Shown piece after piece: positions 18,114-28,717 of a DNA stretch of 64,000 nt. Each line of letters starts with the position of its first letter. Position 1 is the first letter of the stretch. Location: positions 372,001-436,000 of the forward strand of contig NZ_JAKFZN010000003.1 of the NCBI RefSeq assembly GCF_021654165.1. The letters are read 5' to 3'. The notes under the pieces were generated by a model that saw only the letters and a program-made list of their open reading frames with translations, had not been told where the DNA came from and did not search any database. This DNA is from Nereida sp. MMG025. GTDB lineage: Bacteria > Pseudomonadota > Alphaproteobacteria > Rhodobacterales > Rhodobacteraceae. A program made the position numbers and the translations under genes.

Positions 18114-20210
18114 GTGGAAACGATACTTCTCTTCTCCCCGCTGATTGGCGCATTGATCGCTGGTTTTGGCTGGAAATTTATAGGCGAAACAGCCGCACAA
18201 TGGATTGCGACGGGGCTGTTGTTTCTGACTGCGGCCTTATCATGGACAGTGTTCCTGACCTTCGATGGGGTGACCGAAAACATTCAGGTTGTGCGCTGGA
18301 TTGAATCAGGCACATTCAGCACCGATTGGGCGATCCGCATGGACCGTTTGACCGCCACTATGCTGATCGTGATCACCACGGTGTCGGCGCTGGTTCACCT
18401 GTATTCCTTTGGCTACATGGCCCACGACGAAAACTTCCGTGAAGGCGAGCATTACAAGGCGCGTTTCTTTGCCTATCTGTCGTTCTTCACCTTTGCGATG
18501 CTGATGCTTGTGACGGCTGACAACCTTGTTCAGCTGTTCTTCGGGTGGGAAGGCGTGGGTGTTGCGTCTTATCTTCTGATCAACTTCTATTTCCGTAAGC
18601 CAAGCGCGAATGCCGCGGCGATGAAGGCCTTTATTGTCAACCGTGTGGGCGACTTTGCGTTGATCCTGGGGATTGCAGGGCTGTATCTGCTGGTCGATAG
18701 TGTGCGGTTTGAGGATATCTTTGCCGCTGCGCCACAGCTTGCTGAAACCTCGATCCGGTTCTTGTGGACCGATTGGAACGCGGCAAACTTGCTTGGTTTC
18801 CTGCTGTTTGTTGGTGCCATGGGGAAATCGGCGCAGCTGTTTTTGCACACATGGCTGCCTGACGCGATGGAGGGGCCAACCCCTGTGTCTGCGCTGATCC
18901 ACGCGGCTACCATGGTGACGGCGGGGGTGTTCCTTGTCTGCCGCATGTCACCCATCATGGAGTATGCGCCCGCCGCGACGACTTTCATCGTCTATGTTGG
19001 CGCGTTCACCGCGTTCTTTGCGGCGACCGTGGGCTTGGTGCAAAACGACATCAAACGCGTCATCGCCTATTCGACCTGTTCGCAGCTTGGTTACATGTTT
19101 GTAGCCGCGGGTCTGGGTGTCTATTCGGTCGCGATGTTCCACCTGCTGACGCACGCGTTTTTCAAGGCGATGTTGTTCCTTGGTGCGGGGTCGGTCATCC
19201 ACGGGATGCACCACGAGCAAGACATGCGCAATTATGGCGGTCTGCGTAAGAAACTGCCCGTGACATTCTGGGCAATGATGATTGGCACGCTGGCCATTAC
19301 AGGTGTTGGTATTCCGCTGCTTTATGTTGGCTTCCCTGTGGGGTTTGCGGGGTTTGTGTCGAAAGATGCGATTATCGAAAGCGCATTTGTCGGCAATACC
19401 TTTGCCTTCTGGATGCTGGTCGTTGCAGCCCTGATGACCAGCTTCTACAGCTGGCGTCTGATGTTTCTGACGTTCTATGGCAAGCCGCGCGGTGACAAGC
19501 ACACGCATGAGCACGCGCACGAAAGCCCCACTGTGATGCTGGTCCCGCTTGGTGTTCTGGCAATCGGTGCGATCTTCTCGGGTATGGTGTTTTACAAGCC
19601 TTATTTCGGCAGCCAGGAGAGCGTTGATAAGTTCTTTGGCATTGGTCAAAAGGGCGAAGCACATGCGTATTTCGAGCCGCCCCAACTGGTGGCCCCCGCA
19701 TATGCAGCCACGGATACGGATGACCATGGCGATGAACATCACGAGCGCGATCAAAAAGCGGGCGAAGGTGCCATCTTTATCGGTCCGGAAAACCACATGA
19801 TCCATGAGGCCCATCTGGTGCCCAAATGGGTCAAGGTCAGCCCGTTCATCGCGATGATCCTTGGCTTCCTGCTGGCGTTCCAGATGTACATCCGCCGTCC
19901 TGACCTGCCCAAAAAGCTGGCTGAAAACCAATGGCCGCTGTATCAGTTCTTGCTGAACAAGTGGTATTTCGACGAGCTTTATGAGGCTATCTTCGTGCAG
20001 CCCGCCAAGGCGCTTGGACGTCTGCTTTGGAAGCGTGGCGACATGGGCACCATCGACGGTGGTATCAACGGTCTGGCAATGGGCATCATCCCGTTCTTCA
20101 CACGGCTCGCGGGCCGTGCGCAGTCTGGCTACATCTTTACTTACGCGTTCTCTATGGTGATCGGCATTGTTGTGCTGATCACGTGGATGACCCTCGTTTC
20201 TGGGAATTGA
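18114..20210 (+). CDS. nuoL: NADH-quinone oxidoreductase subunit L
   Basis: Antiporter-like ND5-type subunit at the distal end of the membrane arm, with the long lateral helix. 698 residues, about 16 membrane helices. Signatures seen are [39 protein letters not shown] and [17 protein letters not shown] His/Asp/Glu-rich loop (about 535-545) precedes the last helices. Translation begins at GTG 18114, 5 nt after nuoK. Four nt after its stop the nuoM ATG begins. Confidence 0.97.
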   Translation: METILLFSPLIGALIAGFGWKFIGETAAQWIATGLLFLTAALSWTVFLTFDGVTENIQVVRWIESGTFSTDWAIRMDRLTATMLIVITTVSALVHLYSFGYMAHDENFREGEHYKARFFAYLSFFTFAMLMLVTADNLVQLFFGWEGVGVASYLLINFYFRKPSANAAAMKAFIVNRVGDFALILGIAGLYLLVDSVRFEDIFAAAPQLAETSIRFLWTDWNAANLLGFLLFVGAMGKSAQLFLHTWLPDAMEGPTPVSALIHAATMVTAGVFLVCRMSPIMEYAPAATTFIVYVGAFTAFFAATVGLVQNDIKRVIAYSTCSQLGYMFVAAGLGVYSVAMFHLLTHAFFKAMLFLGAGSVIHGMHHEQDMRNYGGLRKKLPVTFWAMMIGTLAITGVGIPLLYVGFPVGFAGFVSKDAIIESAFVGNTFAFWMLVVAALMTSFYSWRLMFLTFYGKPRGDKHTHEHAHESPTVMLVPLGVLAIGAIFSGMVFYKPYFGSQESVDKFFGIGQKGEAHAYFEPPQLVAPAYAATDTDDHGDEHHERDQKAGEGAIFIGPENHMIHEAHLVPKWVKVSPFIAMILGFLLAFQMYIRRPDLPKKLAENQWPLYQFLLNKWYFDELYEAIFVQPAKALGRLLWKRGDMGTIDGGINGLAMGIIPFFTRLAGRAQSGYIFTYAFSMVIGIVVLITWMTLVSGN

Positions 20211-20213
20211 TCC

Positions 20214-21755
20214 ATGGACAACCTTCTTTCCATCGTCACCTTCCTGCCTCTGCTCGGGGCTGTCATCTTGGCGCTGTTCTTGCGCGGCGATGATGAGGCC
20301 GCACAACGCAATGCAAAGTGGGTTGCCATGTGGGCAACGCTTGCGACCTTCTTGTTTTCGATCTTCATCCTGACGGGCTTTGATGCCCAGAACACCGGAT
20401 TCCAGTTTGTCGAAGAACGCACCTGGATCATGGGTCTGACCTACAAGATGGGCGTTGACGGTATTTCAGTGCTTTTCGTCATGCTGACAACCTTCTTGAT
20501 GCCACTGGTGATTGCGTCTTGTTGGGACGTAAAGCACCGCGTCAAGGAGTACATGATTGCGCTGCTGGTTCTGGAAACACTCATGCTTGGCGTGTTCTGT
20601 GCGCTTGATCTGGTGTTGTTCTACCTGTTCTTTGAGGCAGGCCTGATTCCGATGTTCCTGATCATCGGCATCTGGGGCGGGGCGAACCGTATTTACGCAT
20701 CGTTCAAGTTCTTCCTCTACACCTTCCTTGGCTCGGTGCTGATGCTGGTGGCGATGGTCGCGATGTATGTTGATGCCGGCACCACAGACATTGCGGCTTT
20801 GCTGAACCATAGTTTTGACAGCTCAACCATGACCGTATTCGGGCTGACAATCATGGGCGGGATGCAGACCCTCTTGTTCCTTGCGTTCTTTGCCAGCTTT
20901 GCAGTGAAGATGCCGATGTGGCCGGTGCACACATGGCTGCCGGACGCCCACGTTCAGGCGCCAACAGCGGGATCGGTTGTTCTAGCCGCGATCCTGCTGA
21001 AAATGGGCGGTTACGGCTTCTTACGCTTTAGCTTGCCCATGTTCCCCGTCGGATCCGATATTCTTGCACCGCTGGTGTTGTGGATGTCGGCGATTGCGAT
21101 TGTTTACACATCGCTGGTGGCGTTGGTCCAAGAGGACATGAAAAAGCTGATTGCCTATTCGTCCGTTGCACACATGGGTTTTGTCACCATGGGGATCTTT
21201 GCGGCGAACCAACAAGGTGTCGATGGTGCGATCTTTCAGATGATCAGCCACGGCTTTATTTCCGGTGCGCTGTTCCTGTGTGTGGGTGTTATCTATGACC
21301 GGATGCACACACGTGACATTGATGCCTACGGCGGCCTCGTAAACCGTATGCCCGTCTATGCGCTGGTGTTCATGCTGTTCACAATGGCAAATGTCGGCCT
21401 TCCCGGGACATCGGGCTTTATTGGTGAATTCCTGACGATCATGGGTGTGTTCCAAGTGAACACATGGGTCGCCATGGTCGCGGCAACGGGTGTGATCTTG
21501 TCTGCGGGCTATGCGCTCTGGCTCTATCGACGCGTGGTGATGGGCGATCTGATCAAAGAAAGCCTGAAGACCATTACCGACATGACCAAGCGCGAACGCG
21601 CGATCTTTGCGCCGCTTGTCTTTTTCACCCTGTTCCTCGGCGTTTATCCCGCGCCTGTTCTTGATGTGATCGGCCCATCGGTCGAAGCACTTGTCAGTCA
21701 ATATGATACCGCGGTTGCGGCCTTTGAGGCCTCGACCCAAGTTGCAGAAAACTAA
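20214..21755 (+). CDS. nuoM: NADH-quinone oxidoreductase subunit M
   Basis: Antiporter-like ND4-type proton-pumping subunit, 513 residues with about 14 membrane helices. Signatures include [21 protein letters not shown], with the conserved proton-channel glutamate, [23 protein letters not shown] and the helix with [14 protein letters not shown]. It lies between nuoL and nuoN with very short gaps. Confidence 0.97.
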   Translation: MDNLLSIVTFLPLLGAVILALFLRGDDEAAQRNAKWVAMWATLATFLFSIFILTGFDAQNTGFQFVEERTWIMGLTYKMGVDGISVLFVMLTTFLMPLVIASCWDVKHRVKEYMIALLVLETLMLGVFCALDLVLFYLFFEAGLIPMFLIIGIWGGANRIYASFKFFLYTFLGSVLMLVAMVAMYVDAGTTDIAALLNHSFDSSTMTVFGLTIMGGMQTLLFLAFFASFAVKMPMWPVHTWLPDAHVQAPTAGSVVLAAILLKMGGYGFLRFSLPMFPVGSDILAPLVLWMSAIAIVYTSLVALVQEDMKKLIAYSSVAHMGFVTMGIFAANQQGVDGAIFQMISHGFISGALFLCVGVIYDRMHTRDIDAYGGLVNRMPVYALVFMLFTMANVGLPGTSGFIGEFLTIMGVFQVNTWVAMVAATGVILSAGYALWLYRRVVMGDLIKESLKTITDMTKRERAIFAPLVFFTLFLGVYPAPVLDVIGPSVEALVSQYDTAVAAFEASTQVAEN

Positions 21756-21767
21756 GGAGCCGCCGCG

Positions 21768-23210
21768 ATGCTGGCCAACGATCTTGCAATCCTGACCCCT
21801 GAAATCCTGCTGGCCATCTATGCCATGCTGGCACTGATCGCGATTGTCTACACGGGCAAAGATGCAATGGCGCGCCTGTCGTTGTGGATGACAAGTGGTG
21901 TGTTCATCGGCCTTGCTGCTTGGATCGGCTTGTCGGGGCAGGGCACGAACATCGCCTTTGACGGTATGTTTGTGGATGATGCATTCTCACGCTTTGCGAA
22001 GGTCACGATCCTTTTGTCGGCTGCGGCTGTCTTGCTGATGAGCCAAGACTATATGGAGCGCCGCGACCTGCTGCGGTTTGAATATCCGTTGCTGATTGCA
22101 TTGGCGGCCGTTGGCATGATGGTTATGGTCAGTGCGGGCGATCTGATGGCGCTTTACATGGGGCTTGAGCTGCAATCACTGGCGCTCTACGTCGTTGCAT
22201 CGTTGCGCCGTGATAACCTGAAATCCACCGAAGCGGGCCTAAAATACTTTGTGCTTGGGGCGCTGTCGTCGGGCTTGTTGCTCTATGGTGCATCGCTGAC
22301 GTATGGCTATGCGGGCACGACACTCTTTAGCGGGATCATTGAAGCGGCCAGTGGGGACGGGCCTATGTCGCTTGGTCTGGTCTTTGGCCTGGTGTTCCTG
22401 TCTGCAGGCCTTGCATTCAAAGTGTCTGCCGCACCGTTCCACATGTGGACGCCTGATGTTTATGAAGGATCGCCCACACCTGTGACGGCTTTCTTCGCAA
22501 CGGCGCCCAAAGTGGCTGCGATGTGTCTGTTTGCCCGCGTGGTGCATGATGCCTTTGGCGGTTCGGTTGGTGACTGGCAGCAGATTGTTGCGTTCCTTGC
22601 CGTCATCTCGATGTTCCTTGGGGCGATTGCGGCTATTGGTCAGACAAACATCAAGCGTCTGATGGCTTATTCGTCAATCGCACATATGGGGTTTGCTTTG
22701 ATGGGCTTGGCGGCTGGCACAGCTTTGGGTGTGCAAGCCATGCTGATCTACATGGCGATTTATGTCACCATGAACATCGGGACCTTTGCTTTCATTCTCT
22801 CGATGGAGAAAGAAGGTCAACCTGTCACCGAAATCGCCGCGCTCAACTCCTTTGCCAAGCGCGAACCGCTGCAGGCTTTGGCGGTGCTTGTGCTGATGTT
22901 CAGCCTTGCAGGCGTGCCGCCGATGGTTGGCTTCTTTGGTAAATACGGTGTGCTGATCGCAGCCGTTGATGCGGGACTAAGCTGGTTGGCCATCGCCGGT
23001 GTCATTGCCTCGGTCATTGGCGCGTTCTATTACCTGCGCATTGTCTACTACATGTATTTTGGCGATGATCGCGATGCTGTTGATTACAAGGCCTCGCCCG
23101 TTTTGTGGGGTATGCTGGTCGCATCCGCAGCGATCATGGTAATTGGTGTCCTGAATTTCTTCGGTATCGAAGCACCAGCGGCACAGGCGGCAGCGGCACT
23201 TGTCAACTAA
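21768..23210 (+). CDS. nuoN: NADH-quinone oxidoreductase subunit N
   Basis: Antiporter-like ND2-type subunit, 480 residues with about 14 membrane helices. Signatures include [16 protein letters not shown], with the conserved glutamate, [22 protein letters not shown] and [20 protein letters not shown] precedes the start at a good distance. The last codons overlap the likely start of birA, so the nuo transcript probably continues into birA-coaX-rnj. Confidence 0.97.
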   Translation: MLANDLAILTPEILLAIYAMLALIAIVYTGKDAMARLSLWMTSGVFIGLAAWIGLSGQGTNIAFDGMFVDDAFSRFAKVTILLSAAAVLLMSQDYMERRDLLRFEYPLLIALAAVGMMVMVSAGDLMALYMGLELQSLALYVVASLRRDNLKSTEAGLKYFVLGALSSGLLLYGASLTYGYAGTTLFSGIIEAASGDGPMSLGLVFGLVFLSAGLAFKVSAAPFHMWTPDVYEGSPTPVTAFFATAPKVAAMCLFARVVHDAFGGSVGDWQQIVAFLAVISMFLGAIAAIGQTNIKRLMAYSSIAHMGFALMGLAAGTALGVQAMLIYMAIYVTMNIGTFAFILSMEKEGQPVTEIAALNSFAKREPLQALAVLVLMFSLAGVPPMVGFFGKYGVLIAAVDAGLSWLAIAGVIASVIGAFYYLRIVYYMYFGDDRDAVDYKASPVLWGMLVASAAIMVIGVLNFFGIEAPAAQAAAALVN

Positions 23211-23934
23211 TCCACACGATGGCTTCGACCTTGTGATTATGGACAAGGTTGACAGTACAATGGCCGAGGCTGCGCGGATTGCGCCGCATATAAAACGCGC
23301 GACCTGGATTATGGCCCACGAGCAAACCGCAGCGCGTGGACGGGCAGGGCGCGCATGGGCCAATCCGCTTGGCAATTTTTCAGCGACATTTGTGTACCGT
23401 CCAGAGGCCACAGCCCTGCAAGCGGCGCAACGCAGCTTTATGGCGGCCAACGCCTTGTATCAGACGTTGGCCTTGCATGTGGATCCGTCGAAGCTGTCAT
23501 TGAAATGGCCCAATGATGTCTTGCTGTCGGGCGGTAAAGTGGCAGGTATTTTGCTGGAAGCCTCTGGCGGCGCCAAGGTTGACTGGTTGGCGATCGGGAT
23601 TGGCGTCAACCTGGCTGAAGCGCCCGAAGTGACCGACGCGGCGTTTCCCCCCGTAGCACTTTCGAAATTTTGTACCGCTCCTGATCCCGAGGACTTCTTG
23701 CGAGATCTTGCCAGCGCCTTTGCCACCCAGGAATCAAAGCTGAGCGCGCTAGGATTTGCACGTATCCGACGCGATTGGTTGGGACAGGCGGCACGTCTGG
23801 GCGAGGTGATTACCGCCAGAACGTCGCGTGACAGTTTTGAAGGCACGTTCCGCGATGTAGACGACGAGGGCAATCTTGTATTAGAGACCCCCAAAGGCAC
23901 AGTGACCATCGCTGCGGCCGACGTGTATTTCTAG
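23200..23934 (+). CDS. birA: Biotin-[acetyl-CoA-carboxylase] ligase without DNA-binding domain
   Basis: Attaches biotin to carboxylase carrier proteins via biotinyl-5'-AMP. 244 residues. Present are [10 protein letters not shown], the adenylation loop [11 protein letters not shown], the catalytic segment [22 protein letters not shown] and a C-terminal SH3-like domain (about 200-244). There is no N-terminal helix-turn-helix, so unlike E. coli BirA it cannot repress a bio operon. The start is uncertain: TTG 23200, overlapping nuoN, gives the usual N-terminal length, but its ribosome-binding site is poor. coaX follows 9 nt after the stop. Confidence 0.92.
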   Translation: MSTNPHDGFDLVIMDKVDSTMAEAARIAPHIKRATWIMAHEQTAARGRAGRAWANPLGNFSATFVYRPEATALQAAQRSFMAANALYQTLALHVDPSKLSLKWPNDVLLSGGKVAGILLEASGGAKVDWLAIGIGVNLAEAPEVTDAAFPPVALSKFCTAPDPEDFLRDLASAFATQESKLSALGFARIRRDWLGQAARLGEVITARTSRDSFEGTFRDVDDEGNLVLETPKGTVTIAAADVYF

Positions 23935-23943
23935 GAACGCGCC

Positions 23944-24723
23944 ATGCTTCTTGCGATTGATTGCGGCAACACCAACACGGTCTTTTCCCTTTGGGACGGG
24001 CAGGATTTTGTCGCCACGTGGCGCACGTCGACAATGCACCAACGCACCGCGGATCAATATTACGTCTGGTTGTCATCGCTTCTGCATTTTCAAAAGTTGG
24101 ATGTAGAGGTCACAGATGTGATCATCAGCTCAACGGTCCCGCGTGTCGTTTTTAATCTGCGTGTCTTTGCAGACCGGTATTTCGGGTGCCGCCCGTTGGT
24201 GGTGGGGCGGCCTGACTGTTTGTTGCCAACAGATCCCCGAGTGGACGAAGGCACCCAAATCGGGCCTGACCGGCTGGTCAACACAGTCGCTGGTCACAAC
24301 CTTTATGGCGGTGATCTGATCGTGGTGGATTTCGGGACGGCGACCACGTTTGATGTCGTCGACAGTGACGGCGCCTATATTGGCGGTGCAATCGCACCGG
24401 GGGTGAACCTGTCAATTGAAGCCTTGCACAACGCGGCGGCGGCCCTGCCCAACATTGATATTACCAAACCTGACAAGGTGATTGGCACCAATACCGTTGG
24501 TTGCATGCAGTCGGGGGTGTTTTGGGGGTATGTCGGTTTGATCAATGGGATCTGCGCGCAGATCAAGGCGGAACACAAACGCCCGATGAAGGTTATCTCA
24601 ACAGGGGGGCTGGCCCCGTTGTTCCAGCAGGGCCATGCCCTATTTGACCACTACGAAGAGTTTCTGACGATGCATGGTTTGACCGTGATTTATCAATATA
24701 ACAAGGAAAACAATCCCGTATGA
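23944..24723 (+). CDS. coaX: Type III pantothenate kinase
   Basis: Phosphorylates pantothenate, the first step of coenzyme A synthesis. 259 residues of the ASKHA fold: the phosphate loop DCGNTNT at residues 6-12, the GPDRLVNTVAG segment in the middle and the second phosphate motif VVDFGTATTFDVV. Type III enzymes need a monovalent cation and are not inhibited by CoA. Its stop overlaps the RNase J start (ATGA). The birA-coaX-rnj order after nuoN is, as I recall, common in Rhodobacterales. Confidence 0.95.
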   Translation: MLLAIDCGNTNTVFSLWDGQDFVATWRTSTMHQRTADQYYVWLSSLLHFQKLDVEVTDVIISSTVPRVVFNLRVFADRYFGCRPLVVGRPDCLLPTDPRVDEGTQIGPDRLVNTVAGHNLYGGDLIVVDFGTATTFDVVDSDGAYIGGAIAPGVNLSIEALHNAAAALPNIDITKPDKVIGTNTVGCMQSGVFWGYVGLINGICAQIKAEHKRPMKVISTGGLAPLFQQGHALFDHYEEFLTMHGLTVIYQYNKENNPV

Positions 24724-26381
24724 GCAGCAATAGGCTGATGTATCTTCCCCTCGGCGGCGCCGGCGAGGTGGGAATGAACTGTTATGTATATGGCTATGGC
24801 CCCGAGCATGATGAACGTTTGATCGTTGTCGACCTTGGCGTGACCTTTCCTGATATGGACAGCACGCCCGGTGTTGATCTGATTTTGCCAGACGTGTCGT
24901 GGTTGCAAGAGCGCCGCGATCGCATTGACGGTATTTTCATCACCCACGCCCACGAAGATCACGTTGGCGCCGTTGGCCATCTTTATGATCGTTTGAAGGC
25001 GCCGATTTACGCGCGTGCCTTCACTGCGAATATCGGTCGGCGCAAGTTGGAAGAACACGGCATTGATACGGATGTGCTGACCACTGTAAGCCCGTGGCCC
25101 GAGACTGTAGAGGCCGGCCCTTTCAAGGTGGGCTTTGTGCCGATTTCGCACTCGATCCCAGAAAGCAGTGGCCTTGTGATTGATACCCCCGCAGGGCGTA
25201 TTGTGCACACGGGGGATTTCAAAATTGATACAAACCCCGGTGTAGGCGAGCCCTTTGACGCAGAGCTATGGTCATCGTTCGGGGCTGTCAAAGCATTGGT
25301 CTGCGATAGCACCAATGTCTTTAGTCACGCGGAAGGGCGTTCGGAAAGCACGCTGGCAGACCCGATTGCAGAGCTGATCCGCACGCAAGACGGTATGGTG
25401 GCCGCAACGACCTTTGCCAGCAATATTGCCCGCGTGAAAACGCTAGCTGAGGCGGGCGTGGCGGCGGGCCGTTCCGTGTGTTTGCTTGGCCGGTCTATGA
25501 GCCGCATGGTGCAAGCGGGAACCGAAACAGGTGTCCTTGCGGATTTTCCGGCGGTTATTTCGCCCGAAGACGCAACGCAAATCCCGCGCGAAAACCTGAT
25601 GCTGTTGGTGACAGGCAGCCAAGGTGAACGGCGAGCGGCCTCTGCGCAACTGGCCAACGGGAAATACCGTGGCTTGCAGATGAAAGAGGGGGACACGTTT
25701 CTCTTCAGCTCAAAAACCATTCCGGGAAATGAGCGCGGTGTGATCAAGATAATCAACCAGTTCAGTGAAATGGGTGTTGATGTGGTCGATGATCATGGCG
25801 GCCTTTATCACGTCTCGGGCCATGCCAATCGCCCTGATCTGGAAGCGATGCATAAGATGGTCGGCGCCCAAGTGGTGATCCCTATGCACGGCGAACACCG
25901 CCATTTGCGCGAACATGCCAAAGTCAGCAAATCGGCGGGCTTTGACAGCATTATTGCCGTGAATGGCACGATTGTGGATTTGTCTGGCAACGCCCCAAAA
26001 ATCGGTGGCTACGTTGAAACCGGTCGGACGTATCTGGATGGCTCGGTGCAAGTTGGTATGCTGGATGGTATTGTGCGGGACCGTATTCGCATGGCGTTGA
26101 ATGGCCATGTGATTATCACGGTGATCATAGACGAAAATGACGACCCGCTTGGCGAGCCATGGTGCGAGCTAAAAGGTTTGCCCGAGGTCGGGGCTTCGAA
26201 TGCGCCGCTGGTGGATGTGCTGGAGGAAGACCTTGGTCAATTCCTGATGCGCGCGGATGCAAAGACGCTTCGTGATGATGACAAGCTGGAAGAGCAGATG
26301 AAGCGCATTGCCCGCAAAACATCGCAGGCAGAAATTGGCAAGAAGGTCGAAGTGACCTGCGTTATCAGTCGTTTGTCGTAA
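24720..26381 (+). CDS. rnj: Ribonuclease J
   Basis: Metallo-beta-lactamase-fold endo/5'-3' exoribonuclease for RNA turnover and rRNA maturation. 553 residues. The zinc motif HAHEDHVGA is seen near residue 80, followed by SHSIPESSGLVIDTP, VHTGDFKID, the beta-CASP region (CDSTNVFSHAEGRSE; TGSQGERRAA) and the late motif VSGHANRPDLEAMH with IPMHGEHRHLREH. The C-terminal domain (about 450-553) matches the RNase J dimerisation region. It closes the nuo-birA-coaX-rnj run and is followed by a hairpin. Confidence 0.96.
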   Translation: MSSNRLMYLPLGGAGEVGMNCYVYGYGPEHDERLIVVDLGVTFPDMDSTPGVDLILPDVSWLQERRDRIDGIFITHAHEDHVGAVGHLYDRLKAPIYARAFTANIGRRKLEEHGIDTDVLTTVSPWPETVEAGPFKVGFVPISHSIPESSGLVIDTPAGRIVHTGDFKIDTNPGVGEPFDAELWSSFGAVKALVCDSTNVFSHAEGRSESTLADPIAELIRTQDGMVAATTFASNIARVKTLAEAGVAAGRSVCLLGRSMSRMVQAGTETGVLADFPAVISPEDATQIPRENLMLLVTGSQGERRAASAQLANGKYRGLQMKEGDTFLFSSKTIPGNERGVIKIINQFSEMGVDVVDDHGGLYHVSGHANRPDLEAMHKMVGAQVVIPMHGEHRHLREHAKVSKSAGFDSIIAVNGTIVDLSGNAPKIGGYVETGRTYLDGSVQVGMLDGIVRDRIRMALNGHVIITVIIDENDDPLGEPWCELKGLPEVGASNAPLVDVLEEDLGQFLMRADAKTLRDDDKLEEQMKRIARKTSQAEIGKKVEVTCVISRLS

Positions 26382-26390
26382 ACAAAAGGA

Positions 26391-26413
26391 GCGGCCCAAA
26401 TGGGCCGCCCGTT
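26391..26413 (+). terminator. Terminator-like hairpin after rnj
   Basis: A perfect 8-bp stem, GCGGCCCA (26391-26398) with TGGGCCGC (26401-26408), loop AA, follows the rnj stop by 9 nt and is followed by CCGTTT. The U-tract is short. It probably ends the nuo-rnj transcript. Confidence 0.6.
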
Positions 26414-26423
26414 TAATCTGGAA

Positions 26424-26470
26424 TGGGGGCGCTGCCCCCAAACCCCCGAGGTATTTAGGACAACAATGAA
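26424..26470 (+). repeat. Dispersed 3'-end hairpin element, copy A
   Basis: A hairpin TGGGGGC/GCT/GCCCCCA (26424-26440), 8 nt, AGGTATTT (26449-26456) and CAACAATGAA (26461-26470). The same arrangement occurs three more times in this window (37937-37983, 58528-58578 and 63927-63975). It lies between the convergent rnj and helicase genes, oriented as if following rnj. Confidence 0.75.
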
Positions 26471-26475
26471 GGGGA

Positions 26476-28023
26476 TTACTCCTCTTCGTCGGAAACCTCT
26501 GGCTCTAGGGTCTCTGCCTCGTCACGTTCGGCGGCTTCTGTGATCAAGTCGACGGGATGGCCGCGGCGTTCATCAAAGCTCAGGGCAATGAAGGTTGGTG
26601 TGTGATCACCCAATCCTGCAACTTTTGGACCATTATCTTGGCGACCCCGACCACGTCCACCACGGCCGCGGCGTTCGGTTTGAGGTTTTTCCTTTGCAAC
26701 GTCGACTTCGGCGTTAGCCGGTTTTTCAACAGGTTTCGGGGCGGCGGCTGTTTCTGTCTGTTCGGCGACGTCTGTGTCGTCGGATTTTTTGCGACCACGT
26801 CCGCCCCGCGTACGGCTGCGTTTTGGTTTTTCTTCGGTTTTGGCCTCGGTGGGCACATCGTCTTGCGTGGGCGATCCTTCGGGCAGGGTGCCTTTGGGAA
26901 TTTCCATTTCGACGAGGCGTTCAATATCGGCGAGATTTTTTTCGTCGCGCGGGATGCAGATCATCATTGCAGTGCCCGTGTTGCCCGCACGCCCTGTGCG
27001 TCCGATACGGTGAACGTAGTCTTCTGCATGGCTTGGTACGTCATAGTTAAAGACGTGGCTGACGTTGGGAACATCGAGCCCGCGCGCAGCGACGTCCGAT
27101 GCGACCAGAAAACGCAAGCTGCCATCGCGGAACGCGGCCAGCGTTTCCATGCGCTTTGATTGGTCCAAATCGCCGTGAATGGGGGCTGCATCAAGGCCGT
27201 ATTTCTTCATGGATTTCGCCACGATATCTACGTCCATCTTGCGATTGCAGAAGATGATGCCGTTGCGGCACGCGTCGCCTTCGCTGTCGATCAACTGACG
27301 CAATAGCTTGCGTTTTTCGCTGTCCTGACGGTCACGGCGGGAGCCTTTGAACATAAAGACCGACTGCGTGATGTTTGTGTTGGTCGTTGCAGCGCGGGCC
27401 ACTTCAACCTTGGCAGGGTTGGACAGAAACGTATTGGTGATGCGCTCGATTTCAGGGGCCATTGTTGCGCTGAAAAATAGCGTCTGGCGTGTGAATGGGG
27501 TCAGGCCGAAGATGCGTTCGATATCTGGAATAAAGCCCATATCAAGCATCCGGTCGGCTTCGTCCACGACCATAATCTTCACATCTGACAAGATCAGCTT
27601 GCCACGTTCAAAATGATCAAGAAGACGACCTGGCGTGGCGATAAGGACATCGACTCCTTTGTCGATCAACTGGTCTTGTTCCTTGAACGATACGCCGCCA
27701 ATCAGCAGGGCTTTTGTCAGCTTGGTGTGTTTGGAATACGCATCAAAGTTTTCAGCAACTTGTGCGGCCAGTTCACGCGTGGGGGCCAGAACAAGGCTGC
27801 GCGGCATGCGTGCACGGGCACGGCCGCGTTTGAGCATTGAAATCATCGGCAAGGTGAAACCGGCGGTTTTGCCTGTGCCTGTCTGGGCGATGCCAAGGAC
27901 ATCGCGGCCTTCCAAAGCGGGTGGGATTGCACCGGCCTGAATGGGAGTAGGGGTTTCGTAACCTGTCTCTTCGACAGCCTTGAGAACCTTCTTATCGAGG
28001 TTCAGATCGCTAAATTTGGTCAA
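26476..28023 (-). CDS. rhlE: DEAD-box ATP-dependent RNA helicase (RhlE-like)
   Basis: Unwinds RNA in ribosome assembly, cold response or RNA decay. 515 residues. Motifs are the Q motif (PTPIQ), Walker A AQTGTGKT, PTRELAAQV, DEAD in VVDEADRMLDMG, SAT, the ARGLD-containing helicase C domain and HRIGRTGRAG. After residue 385 the tail is charged with Arg/Gly-rich patches (TRGGRGRKK; RRGRGGRGRGR), likely for RNA binding. Start TTG 28023 is chosen because AAAGG lies 6 nt upstream and the residues before it do not fit the family; the open frame runs on to 28089. A likely promoter leaves a leader of about 80 nt. Confidence 0.93.
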   Translation of the reverse strand: MTKFSDLNLDKKVLKAVEETGYETPTPIQAGAIPPALEGRDVLGIAQTGTGKTAGFTLPMISMLKRGRARARMPRSLVLAPTRELAAQVAENFDAYSKHTKLTKALLIGGVSFKEQDQLIDKGVDVLIATPGRLLDHFERGKLILSDVKIMVVDEADRMLDMGFIPDIERIFGLTPFTRQTLFFSATMAPEIERITNTFLSNPAKVEVARAATTNTNITQSVFMFKGSRRDRQDSEKRKLLRQLIDSEGDACRNGIIFCNRKMDVDIVAKSMKKYGLDAAPIHGDLDQSKRMETLAAFRDGSLRFLVASDVAARGLDVPNVSHVFNYDVPSHAEDYVHRIGRTGRAGNTGTAMMICIPRDEKNLADIERLVEMEIPKGTLPEGSPTQDDVPTEAKTEEKPKRSRTRGGRGRKKSDDTDVAEQTETAAAPKPVEKPANAEVDVAKEKPQTERRGRGGRGRGRQDNGPKVAGLGDHTPTFIALSFDERRGHPVDLITEAAERDEAETLEPEVSDEEE

Positions 28024-28111
28024 ATCGTACCTTTCGCGGAGTTTGCAGCACTTAGGGCCGCAATCGTCACGCGGCCTGACAGACCGCATTGTCTGTCATT
28101 CGATATGCAGA

Positions 28112-28140
28112 GCGATACGCGTGGTTTGCACCAAGGTCAA
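28112..28140 (-). promoter_or_regulatory. Probable promoter of the DEAD-box helicase
   Basis: On the minus strand, TTGACC (28140-28135) and TATCGC (28117-28112) are 17 nt apart. Transcription would start near 28105, giving a leader of roughly 80 nt before the TTG start. Inference from consensus only. Confidence 0.4.
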
Positions 28141-28178
28141 GGTAACACAGATGAGCCGGTGGAAAGGTCGCAGTCCAG

Positions 28179-28616
28179 TTAGCTTTGTACCAGCTTGGCG
28201 TTTTTCATGATCACGCTTTGGAACGTCTCTGGATCCGTGATCGCTTCAAGGTTGCCTTGCAGTGTGATGCGCGTGCCTTCTTCAAGGCCAGCTGTTGCAT
28301 CTGCCAATTCAACTTGCAAAGAGGTGCCGTGTTCGGGTGAGCCACAGAACGGGCAAAAGCCCATGTCGGACACCAGAATGAATTCGCGCGCTTCCGGTCC
28401 ATCGGTCAAAGGCACGACATAGCCCGTGATCGCAAAGTCAGAAATGCCTGCTTCCAGCTTTTCCGGGAACGATTTGCGCACCTCATAGGTTGTCTCGGTC
28501 ATCACTTCTTCGATTTCGACCTGGGCCAGAAGATCCCAAGCGTCATCAGCAAAAGCAGAGGTGGCGAAAACCGCAAATGGAGCGGCCAGTGCCAGGAACG
28601 AAGCTGTCGATTTCAT
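28179..28616 (-). CDS. Exported protein with CxxC, unknown function
   Basis: 145 residues. A signal peptide ends at AFA (about residue 23). The mature part (about 120 residues) reads as a beta-rich, OB-like domain: SDFAITGYVVPLTD, FILVSDMGFCPFCG, TRITLQGNLEAI. The CPFC pair might bind metal or form a disulfide. The layout (a membrane-facing phrase about a level or disposition, then FILV...CPFCG) resembles DUF3299-like periplasmic proteins, which I cannot confirm. GAGG lies 7 nt before the ATG, and a candidate promoter is upstream. No partner gene is obvious; prfC lies behind it on the same strand. Confidence 0.7.
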   Translation of the reverse strand: MKSTASFLALAAPFAVFATSAFADDAWDLLAQVEIEEVMTETTYEVRKSFPEKLEAGISDFAITGYVVPLTDGPEAREFILVSDMGFCPFCGSPEHGTSLQVELADATAGLEEGTRITLQGNLEAITDPETFQSVIMKNAKLVQS

Positions 28617-28642
28617 CTTAAATCCTCAATATCTTTTGTCGC

Positions 28643-28670
28643 AACCTAGCAAAACATCGTTATCGGTCAA
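28643..28670 (-). promoter_or_regulatory. Possible promoter of the exported CxxC protein
   Basis: Minus-strand TTGACC (28670-28665) and TAGGTT (28648-28643) with a 16-nt spacer, about 27 nt before the ATG at 28616. Consensus-based only. Confidence 0.3.
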
Positions 28671-28717
28671 CATTATAGCAGCACGCAGGCAGTTTTTTGC
28701 CCACATGTGCTTTTGCA

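Noticed and set aside
18948-20306. 452-residue minus frame opposite nuoL and nuoM
   Set aside because: His/Arg/Gln-rich shadow typical of the complement of membrane-protein codons.
26391-26413. The rnj hairpin as another copy of the dispersed element
   Set aside because: It lacks the AGGTATTT and CAACAATGAA boxes; it is a separate stem directly before copy A.
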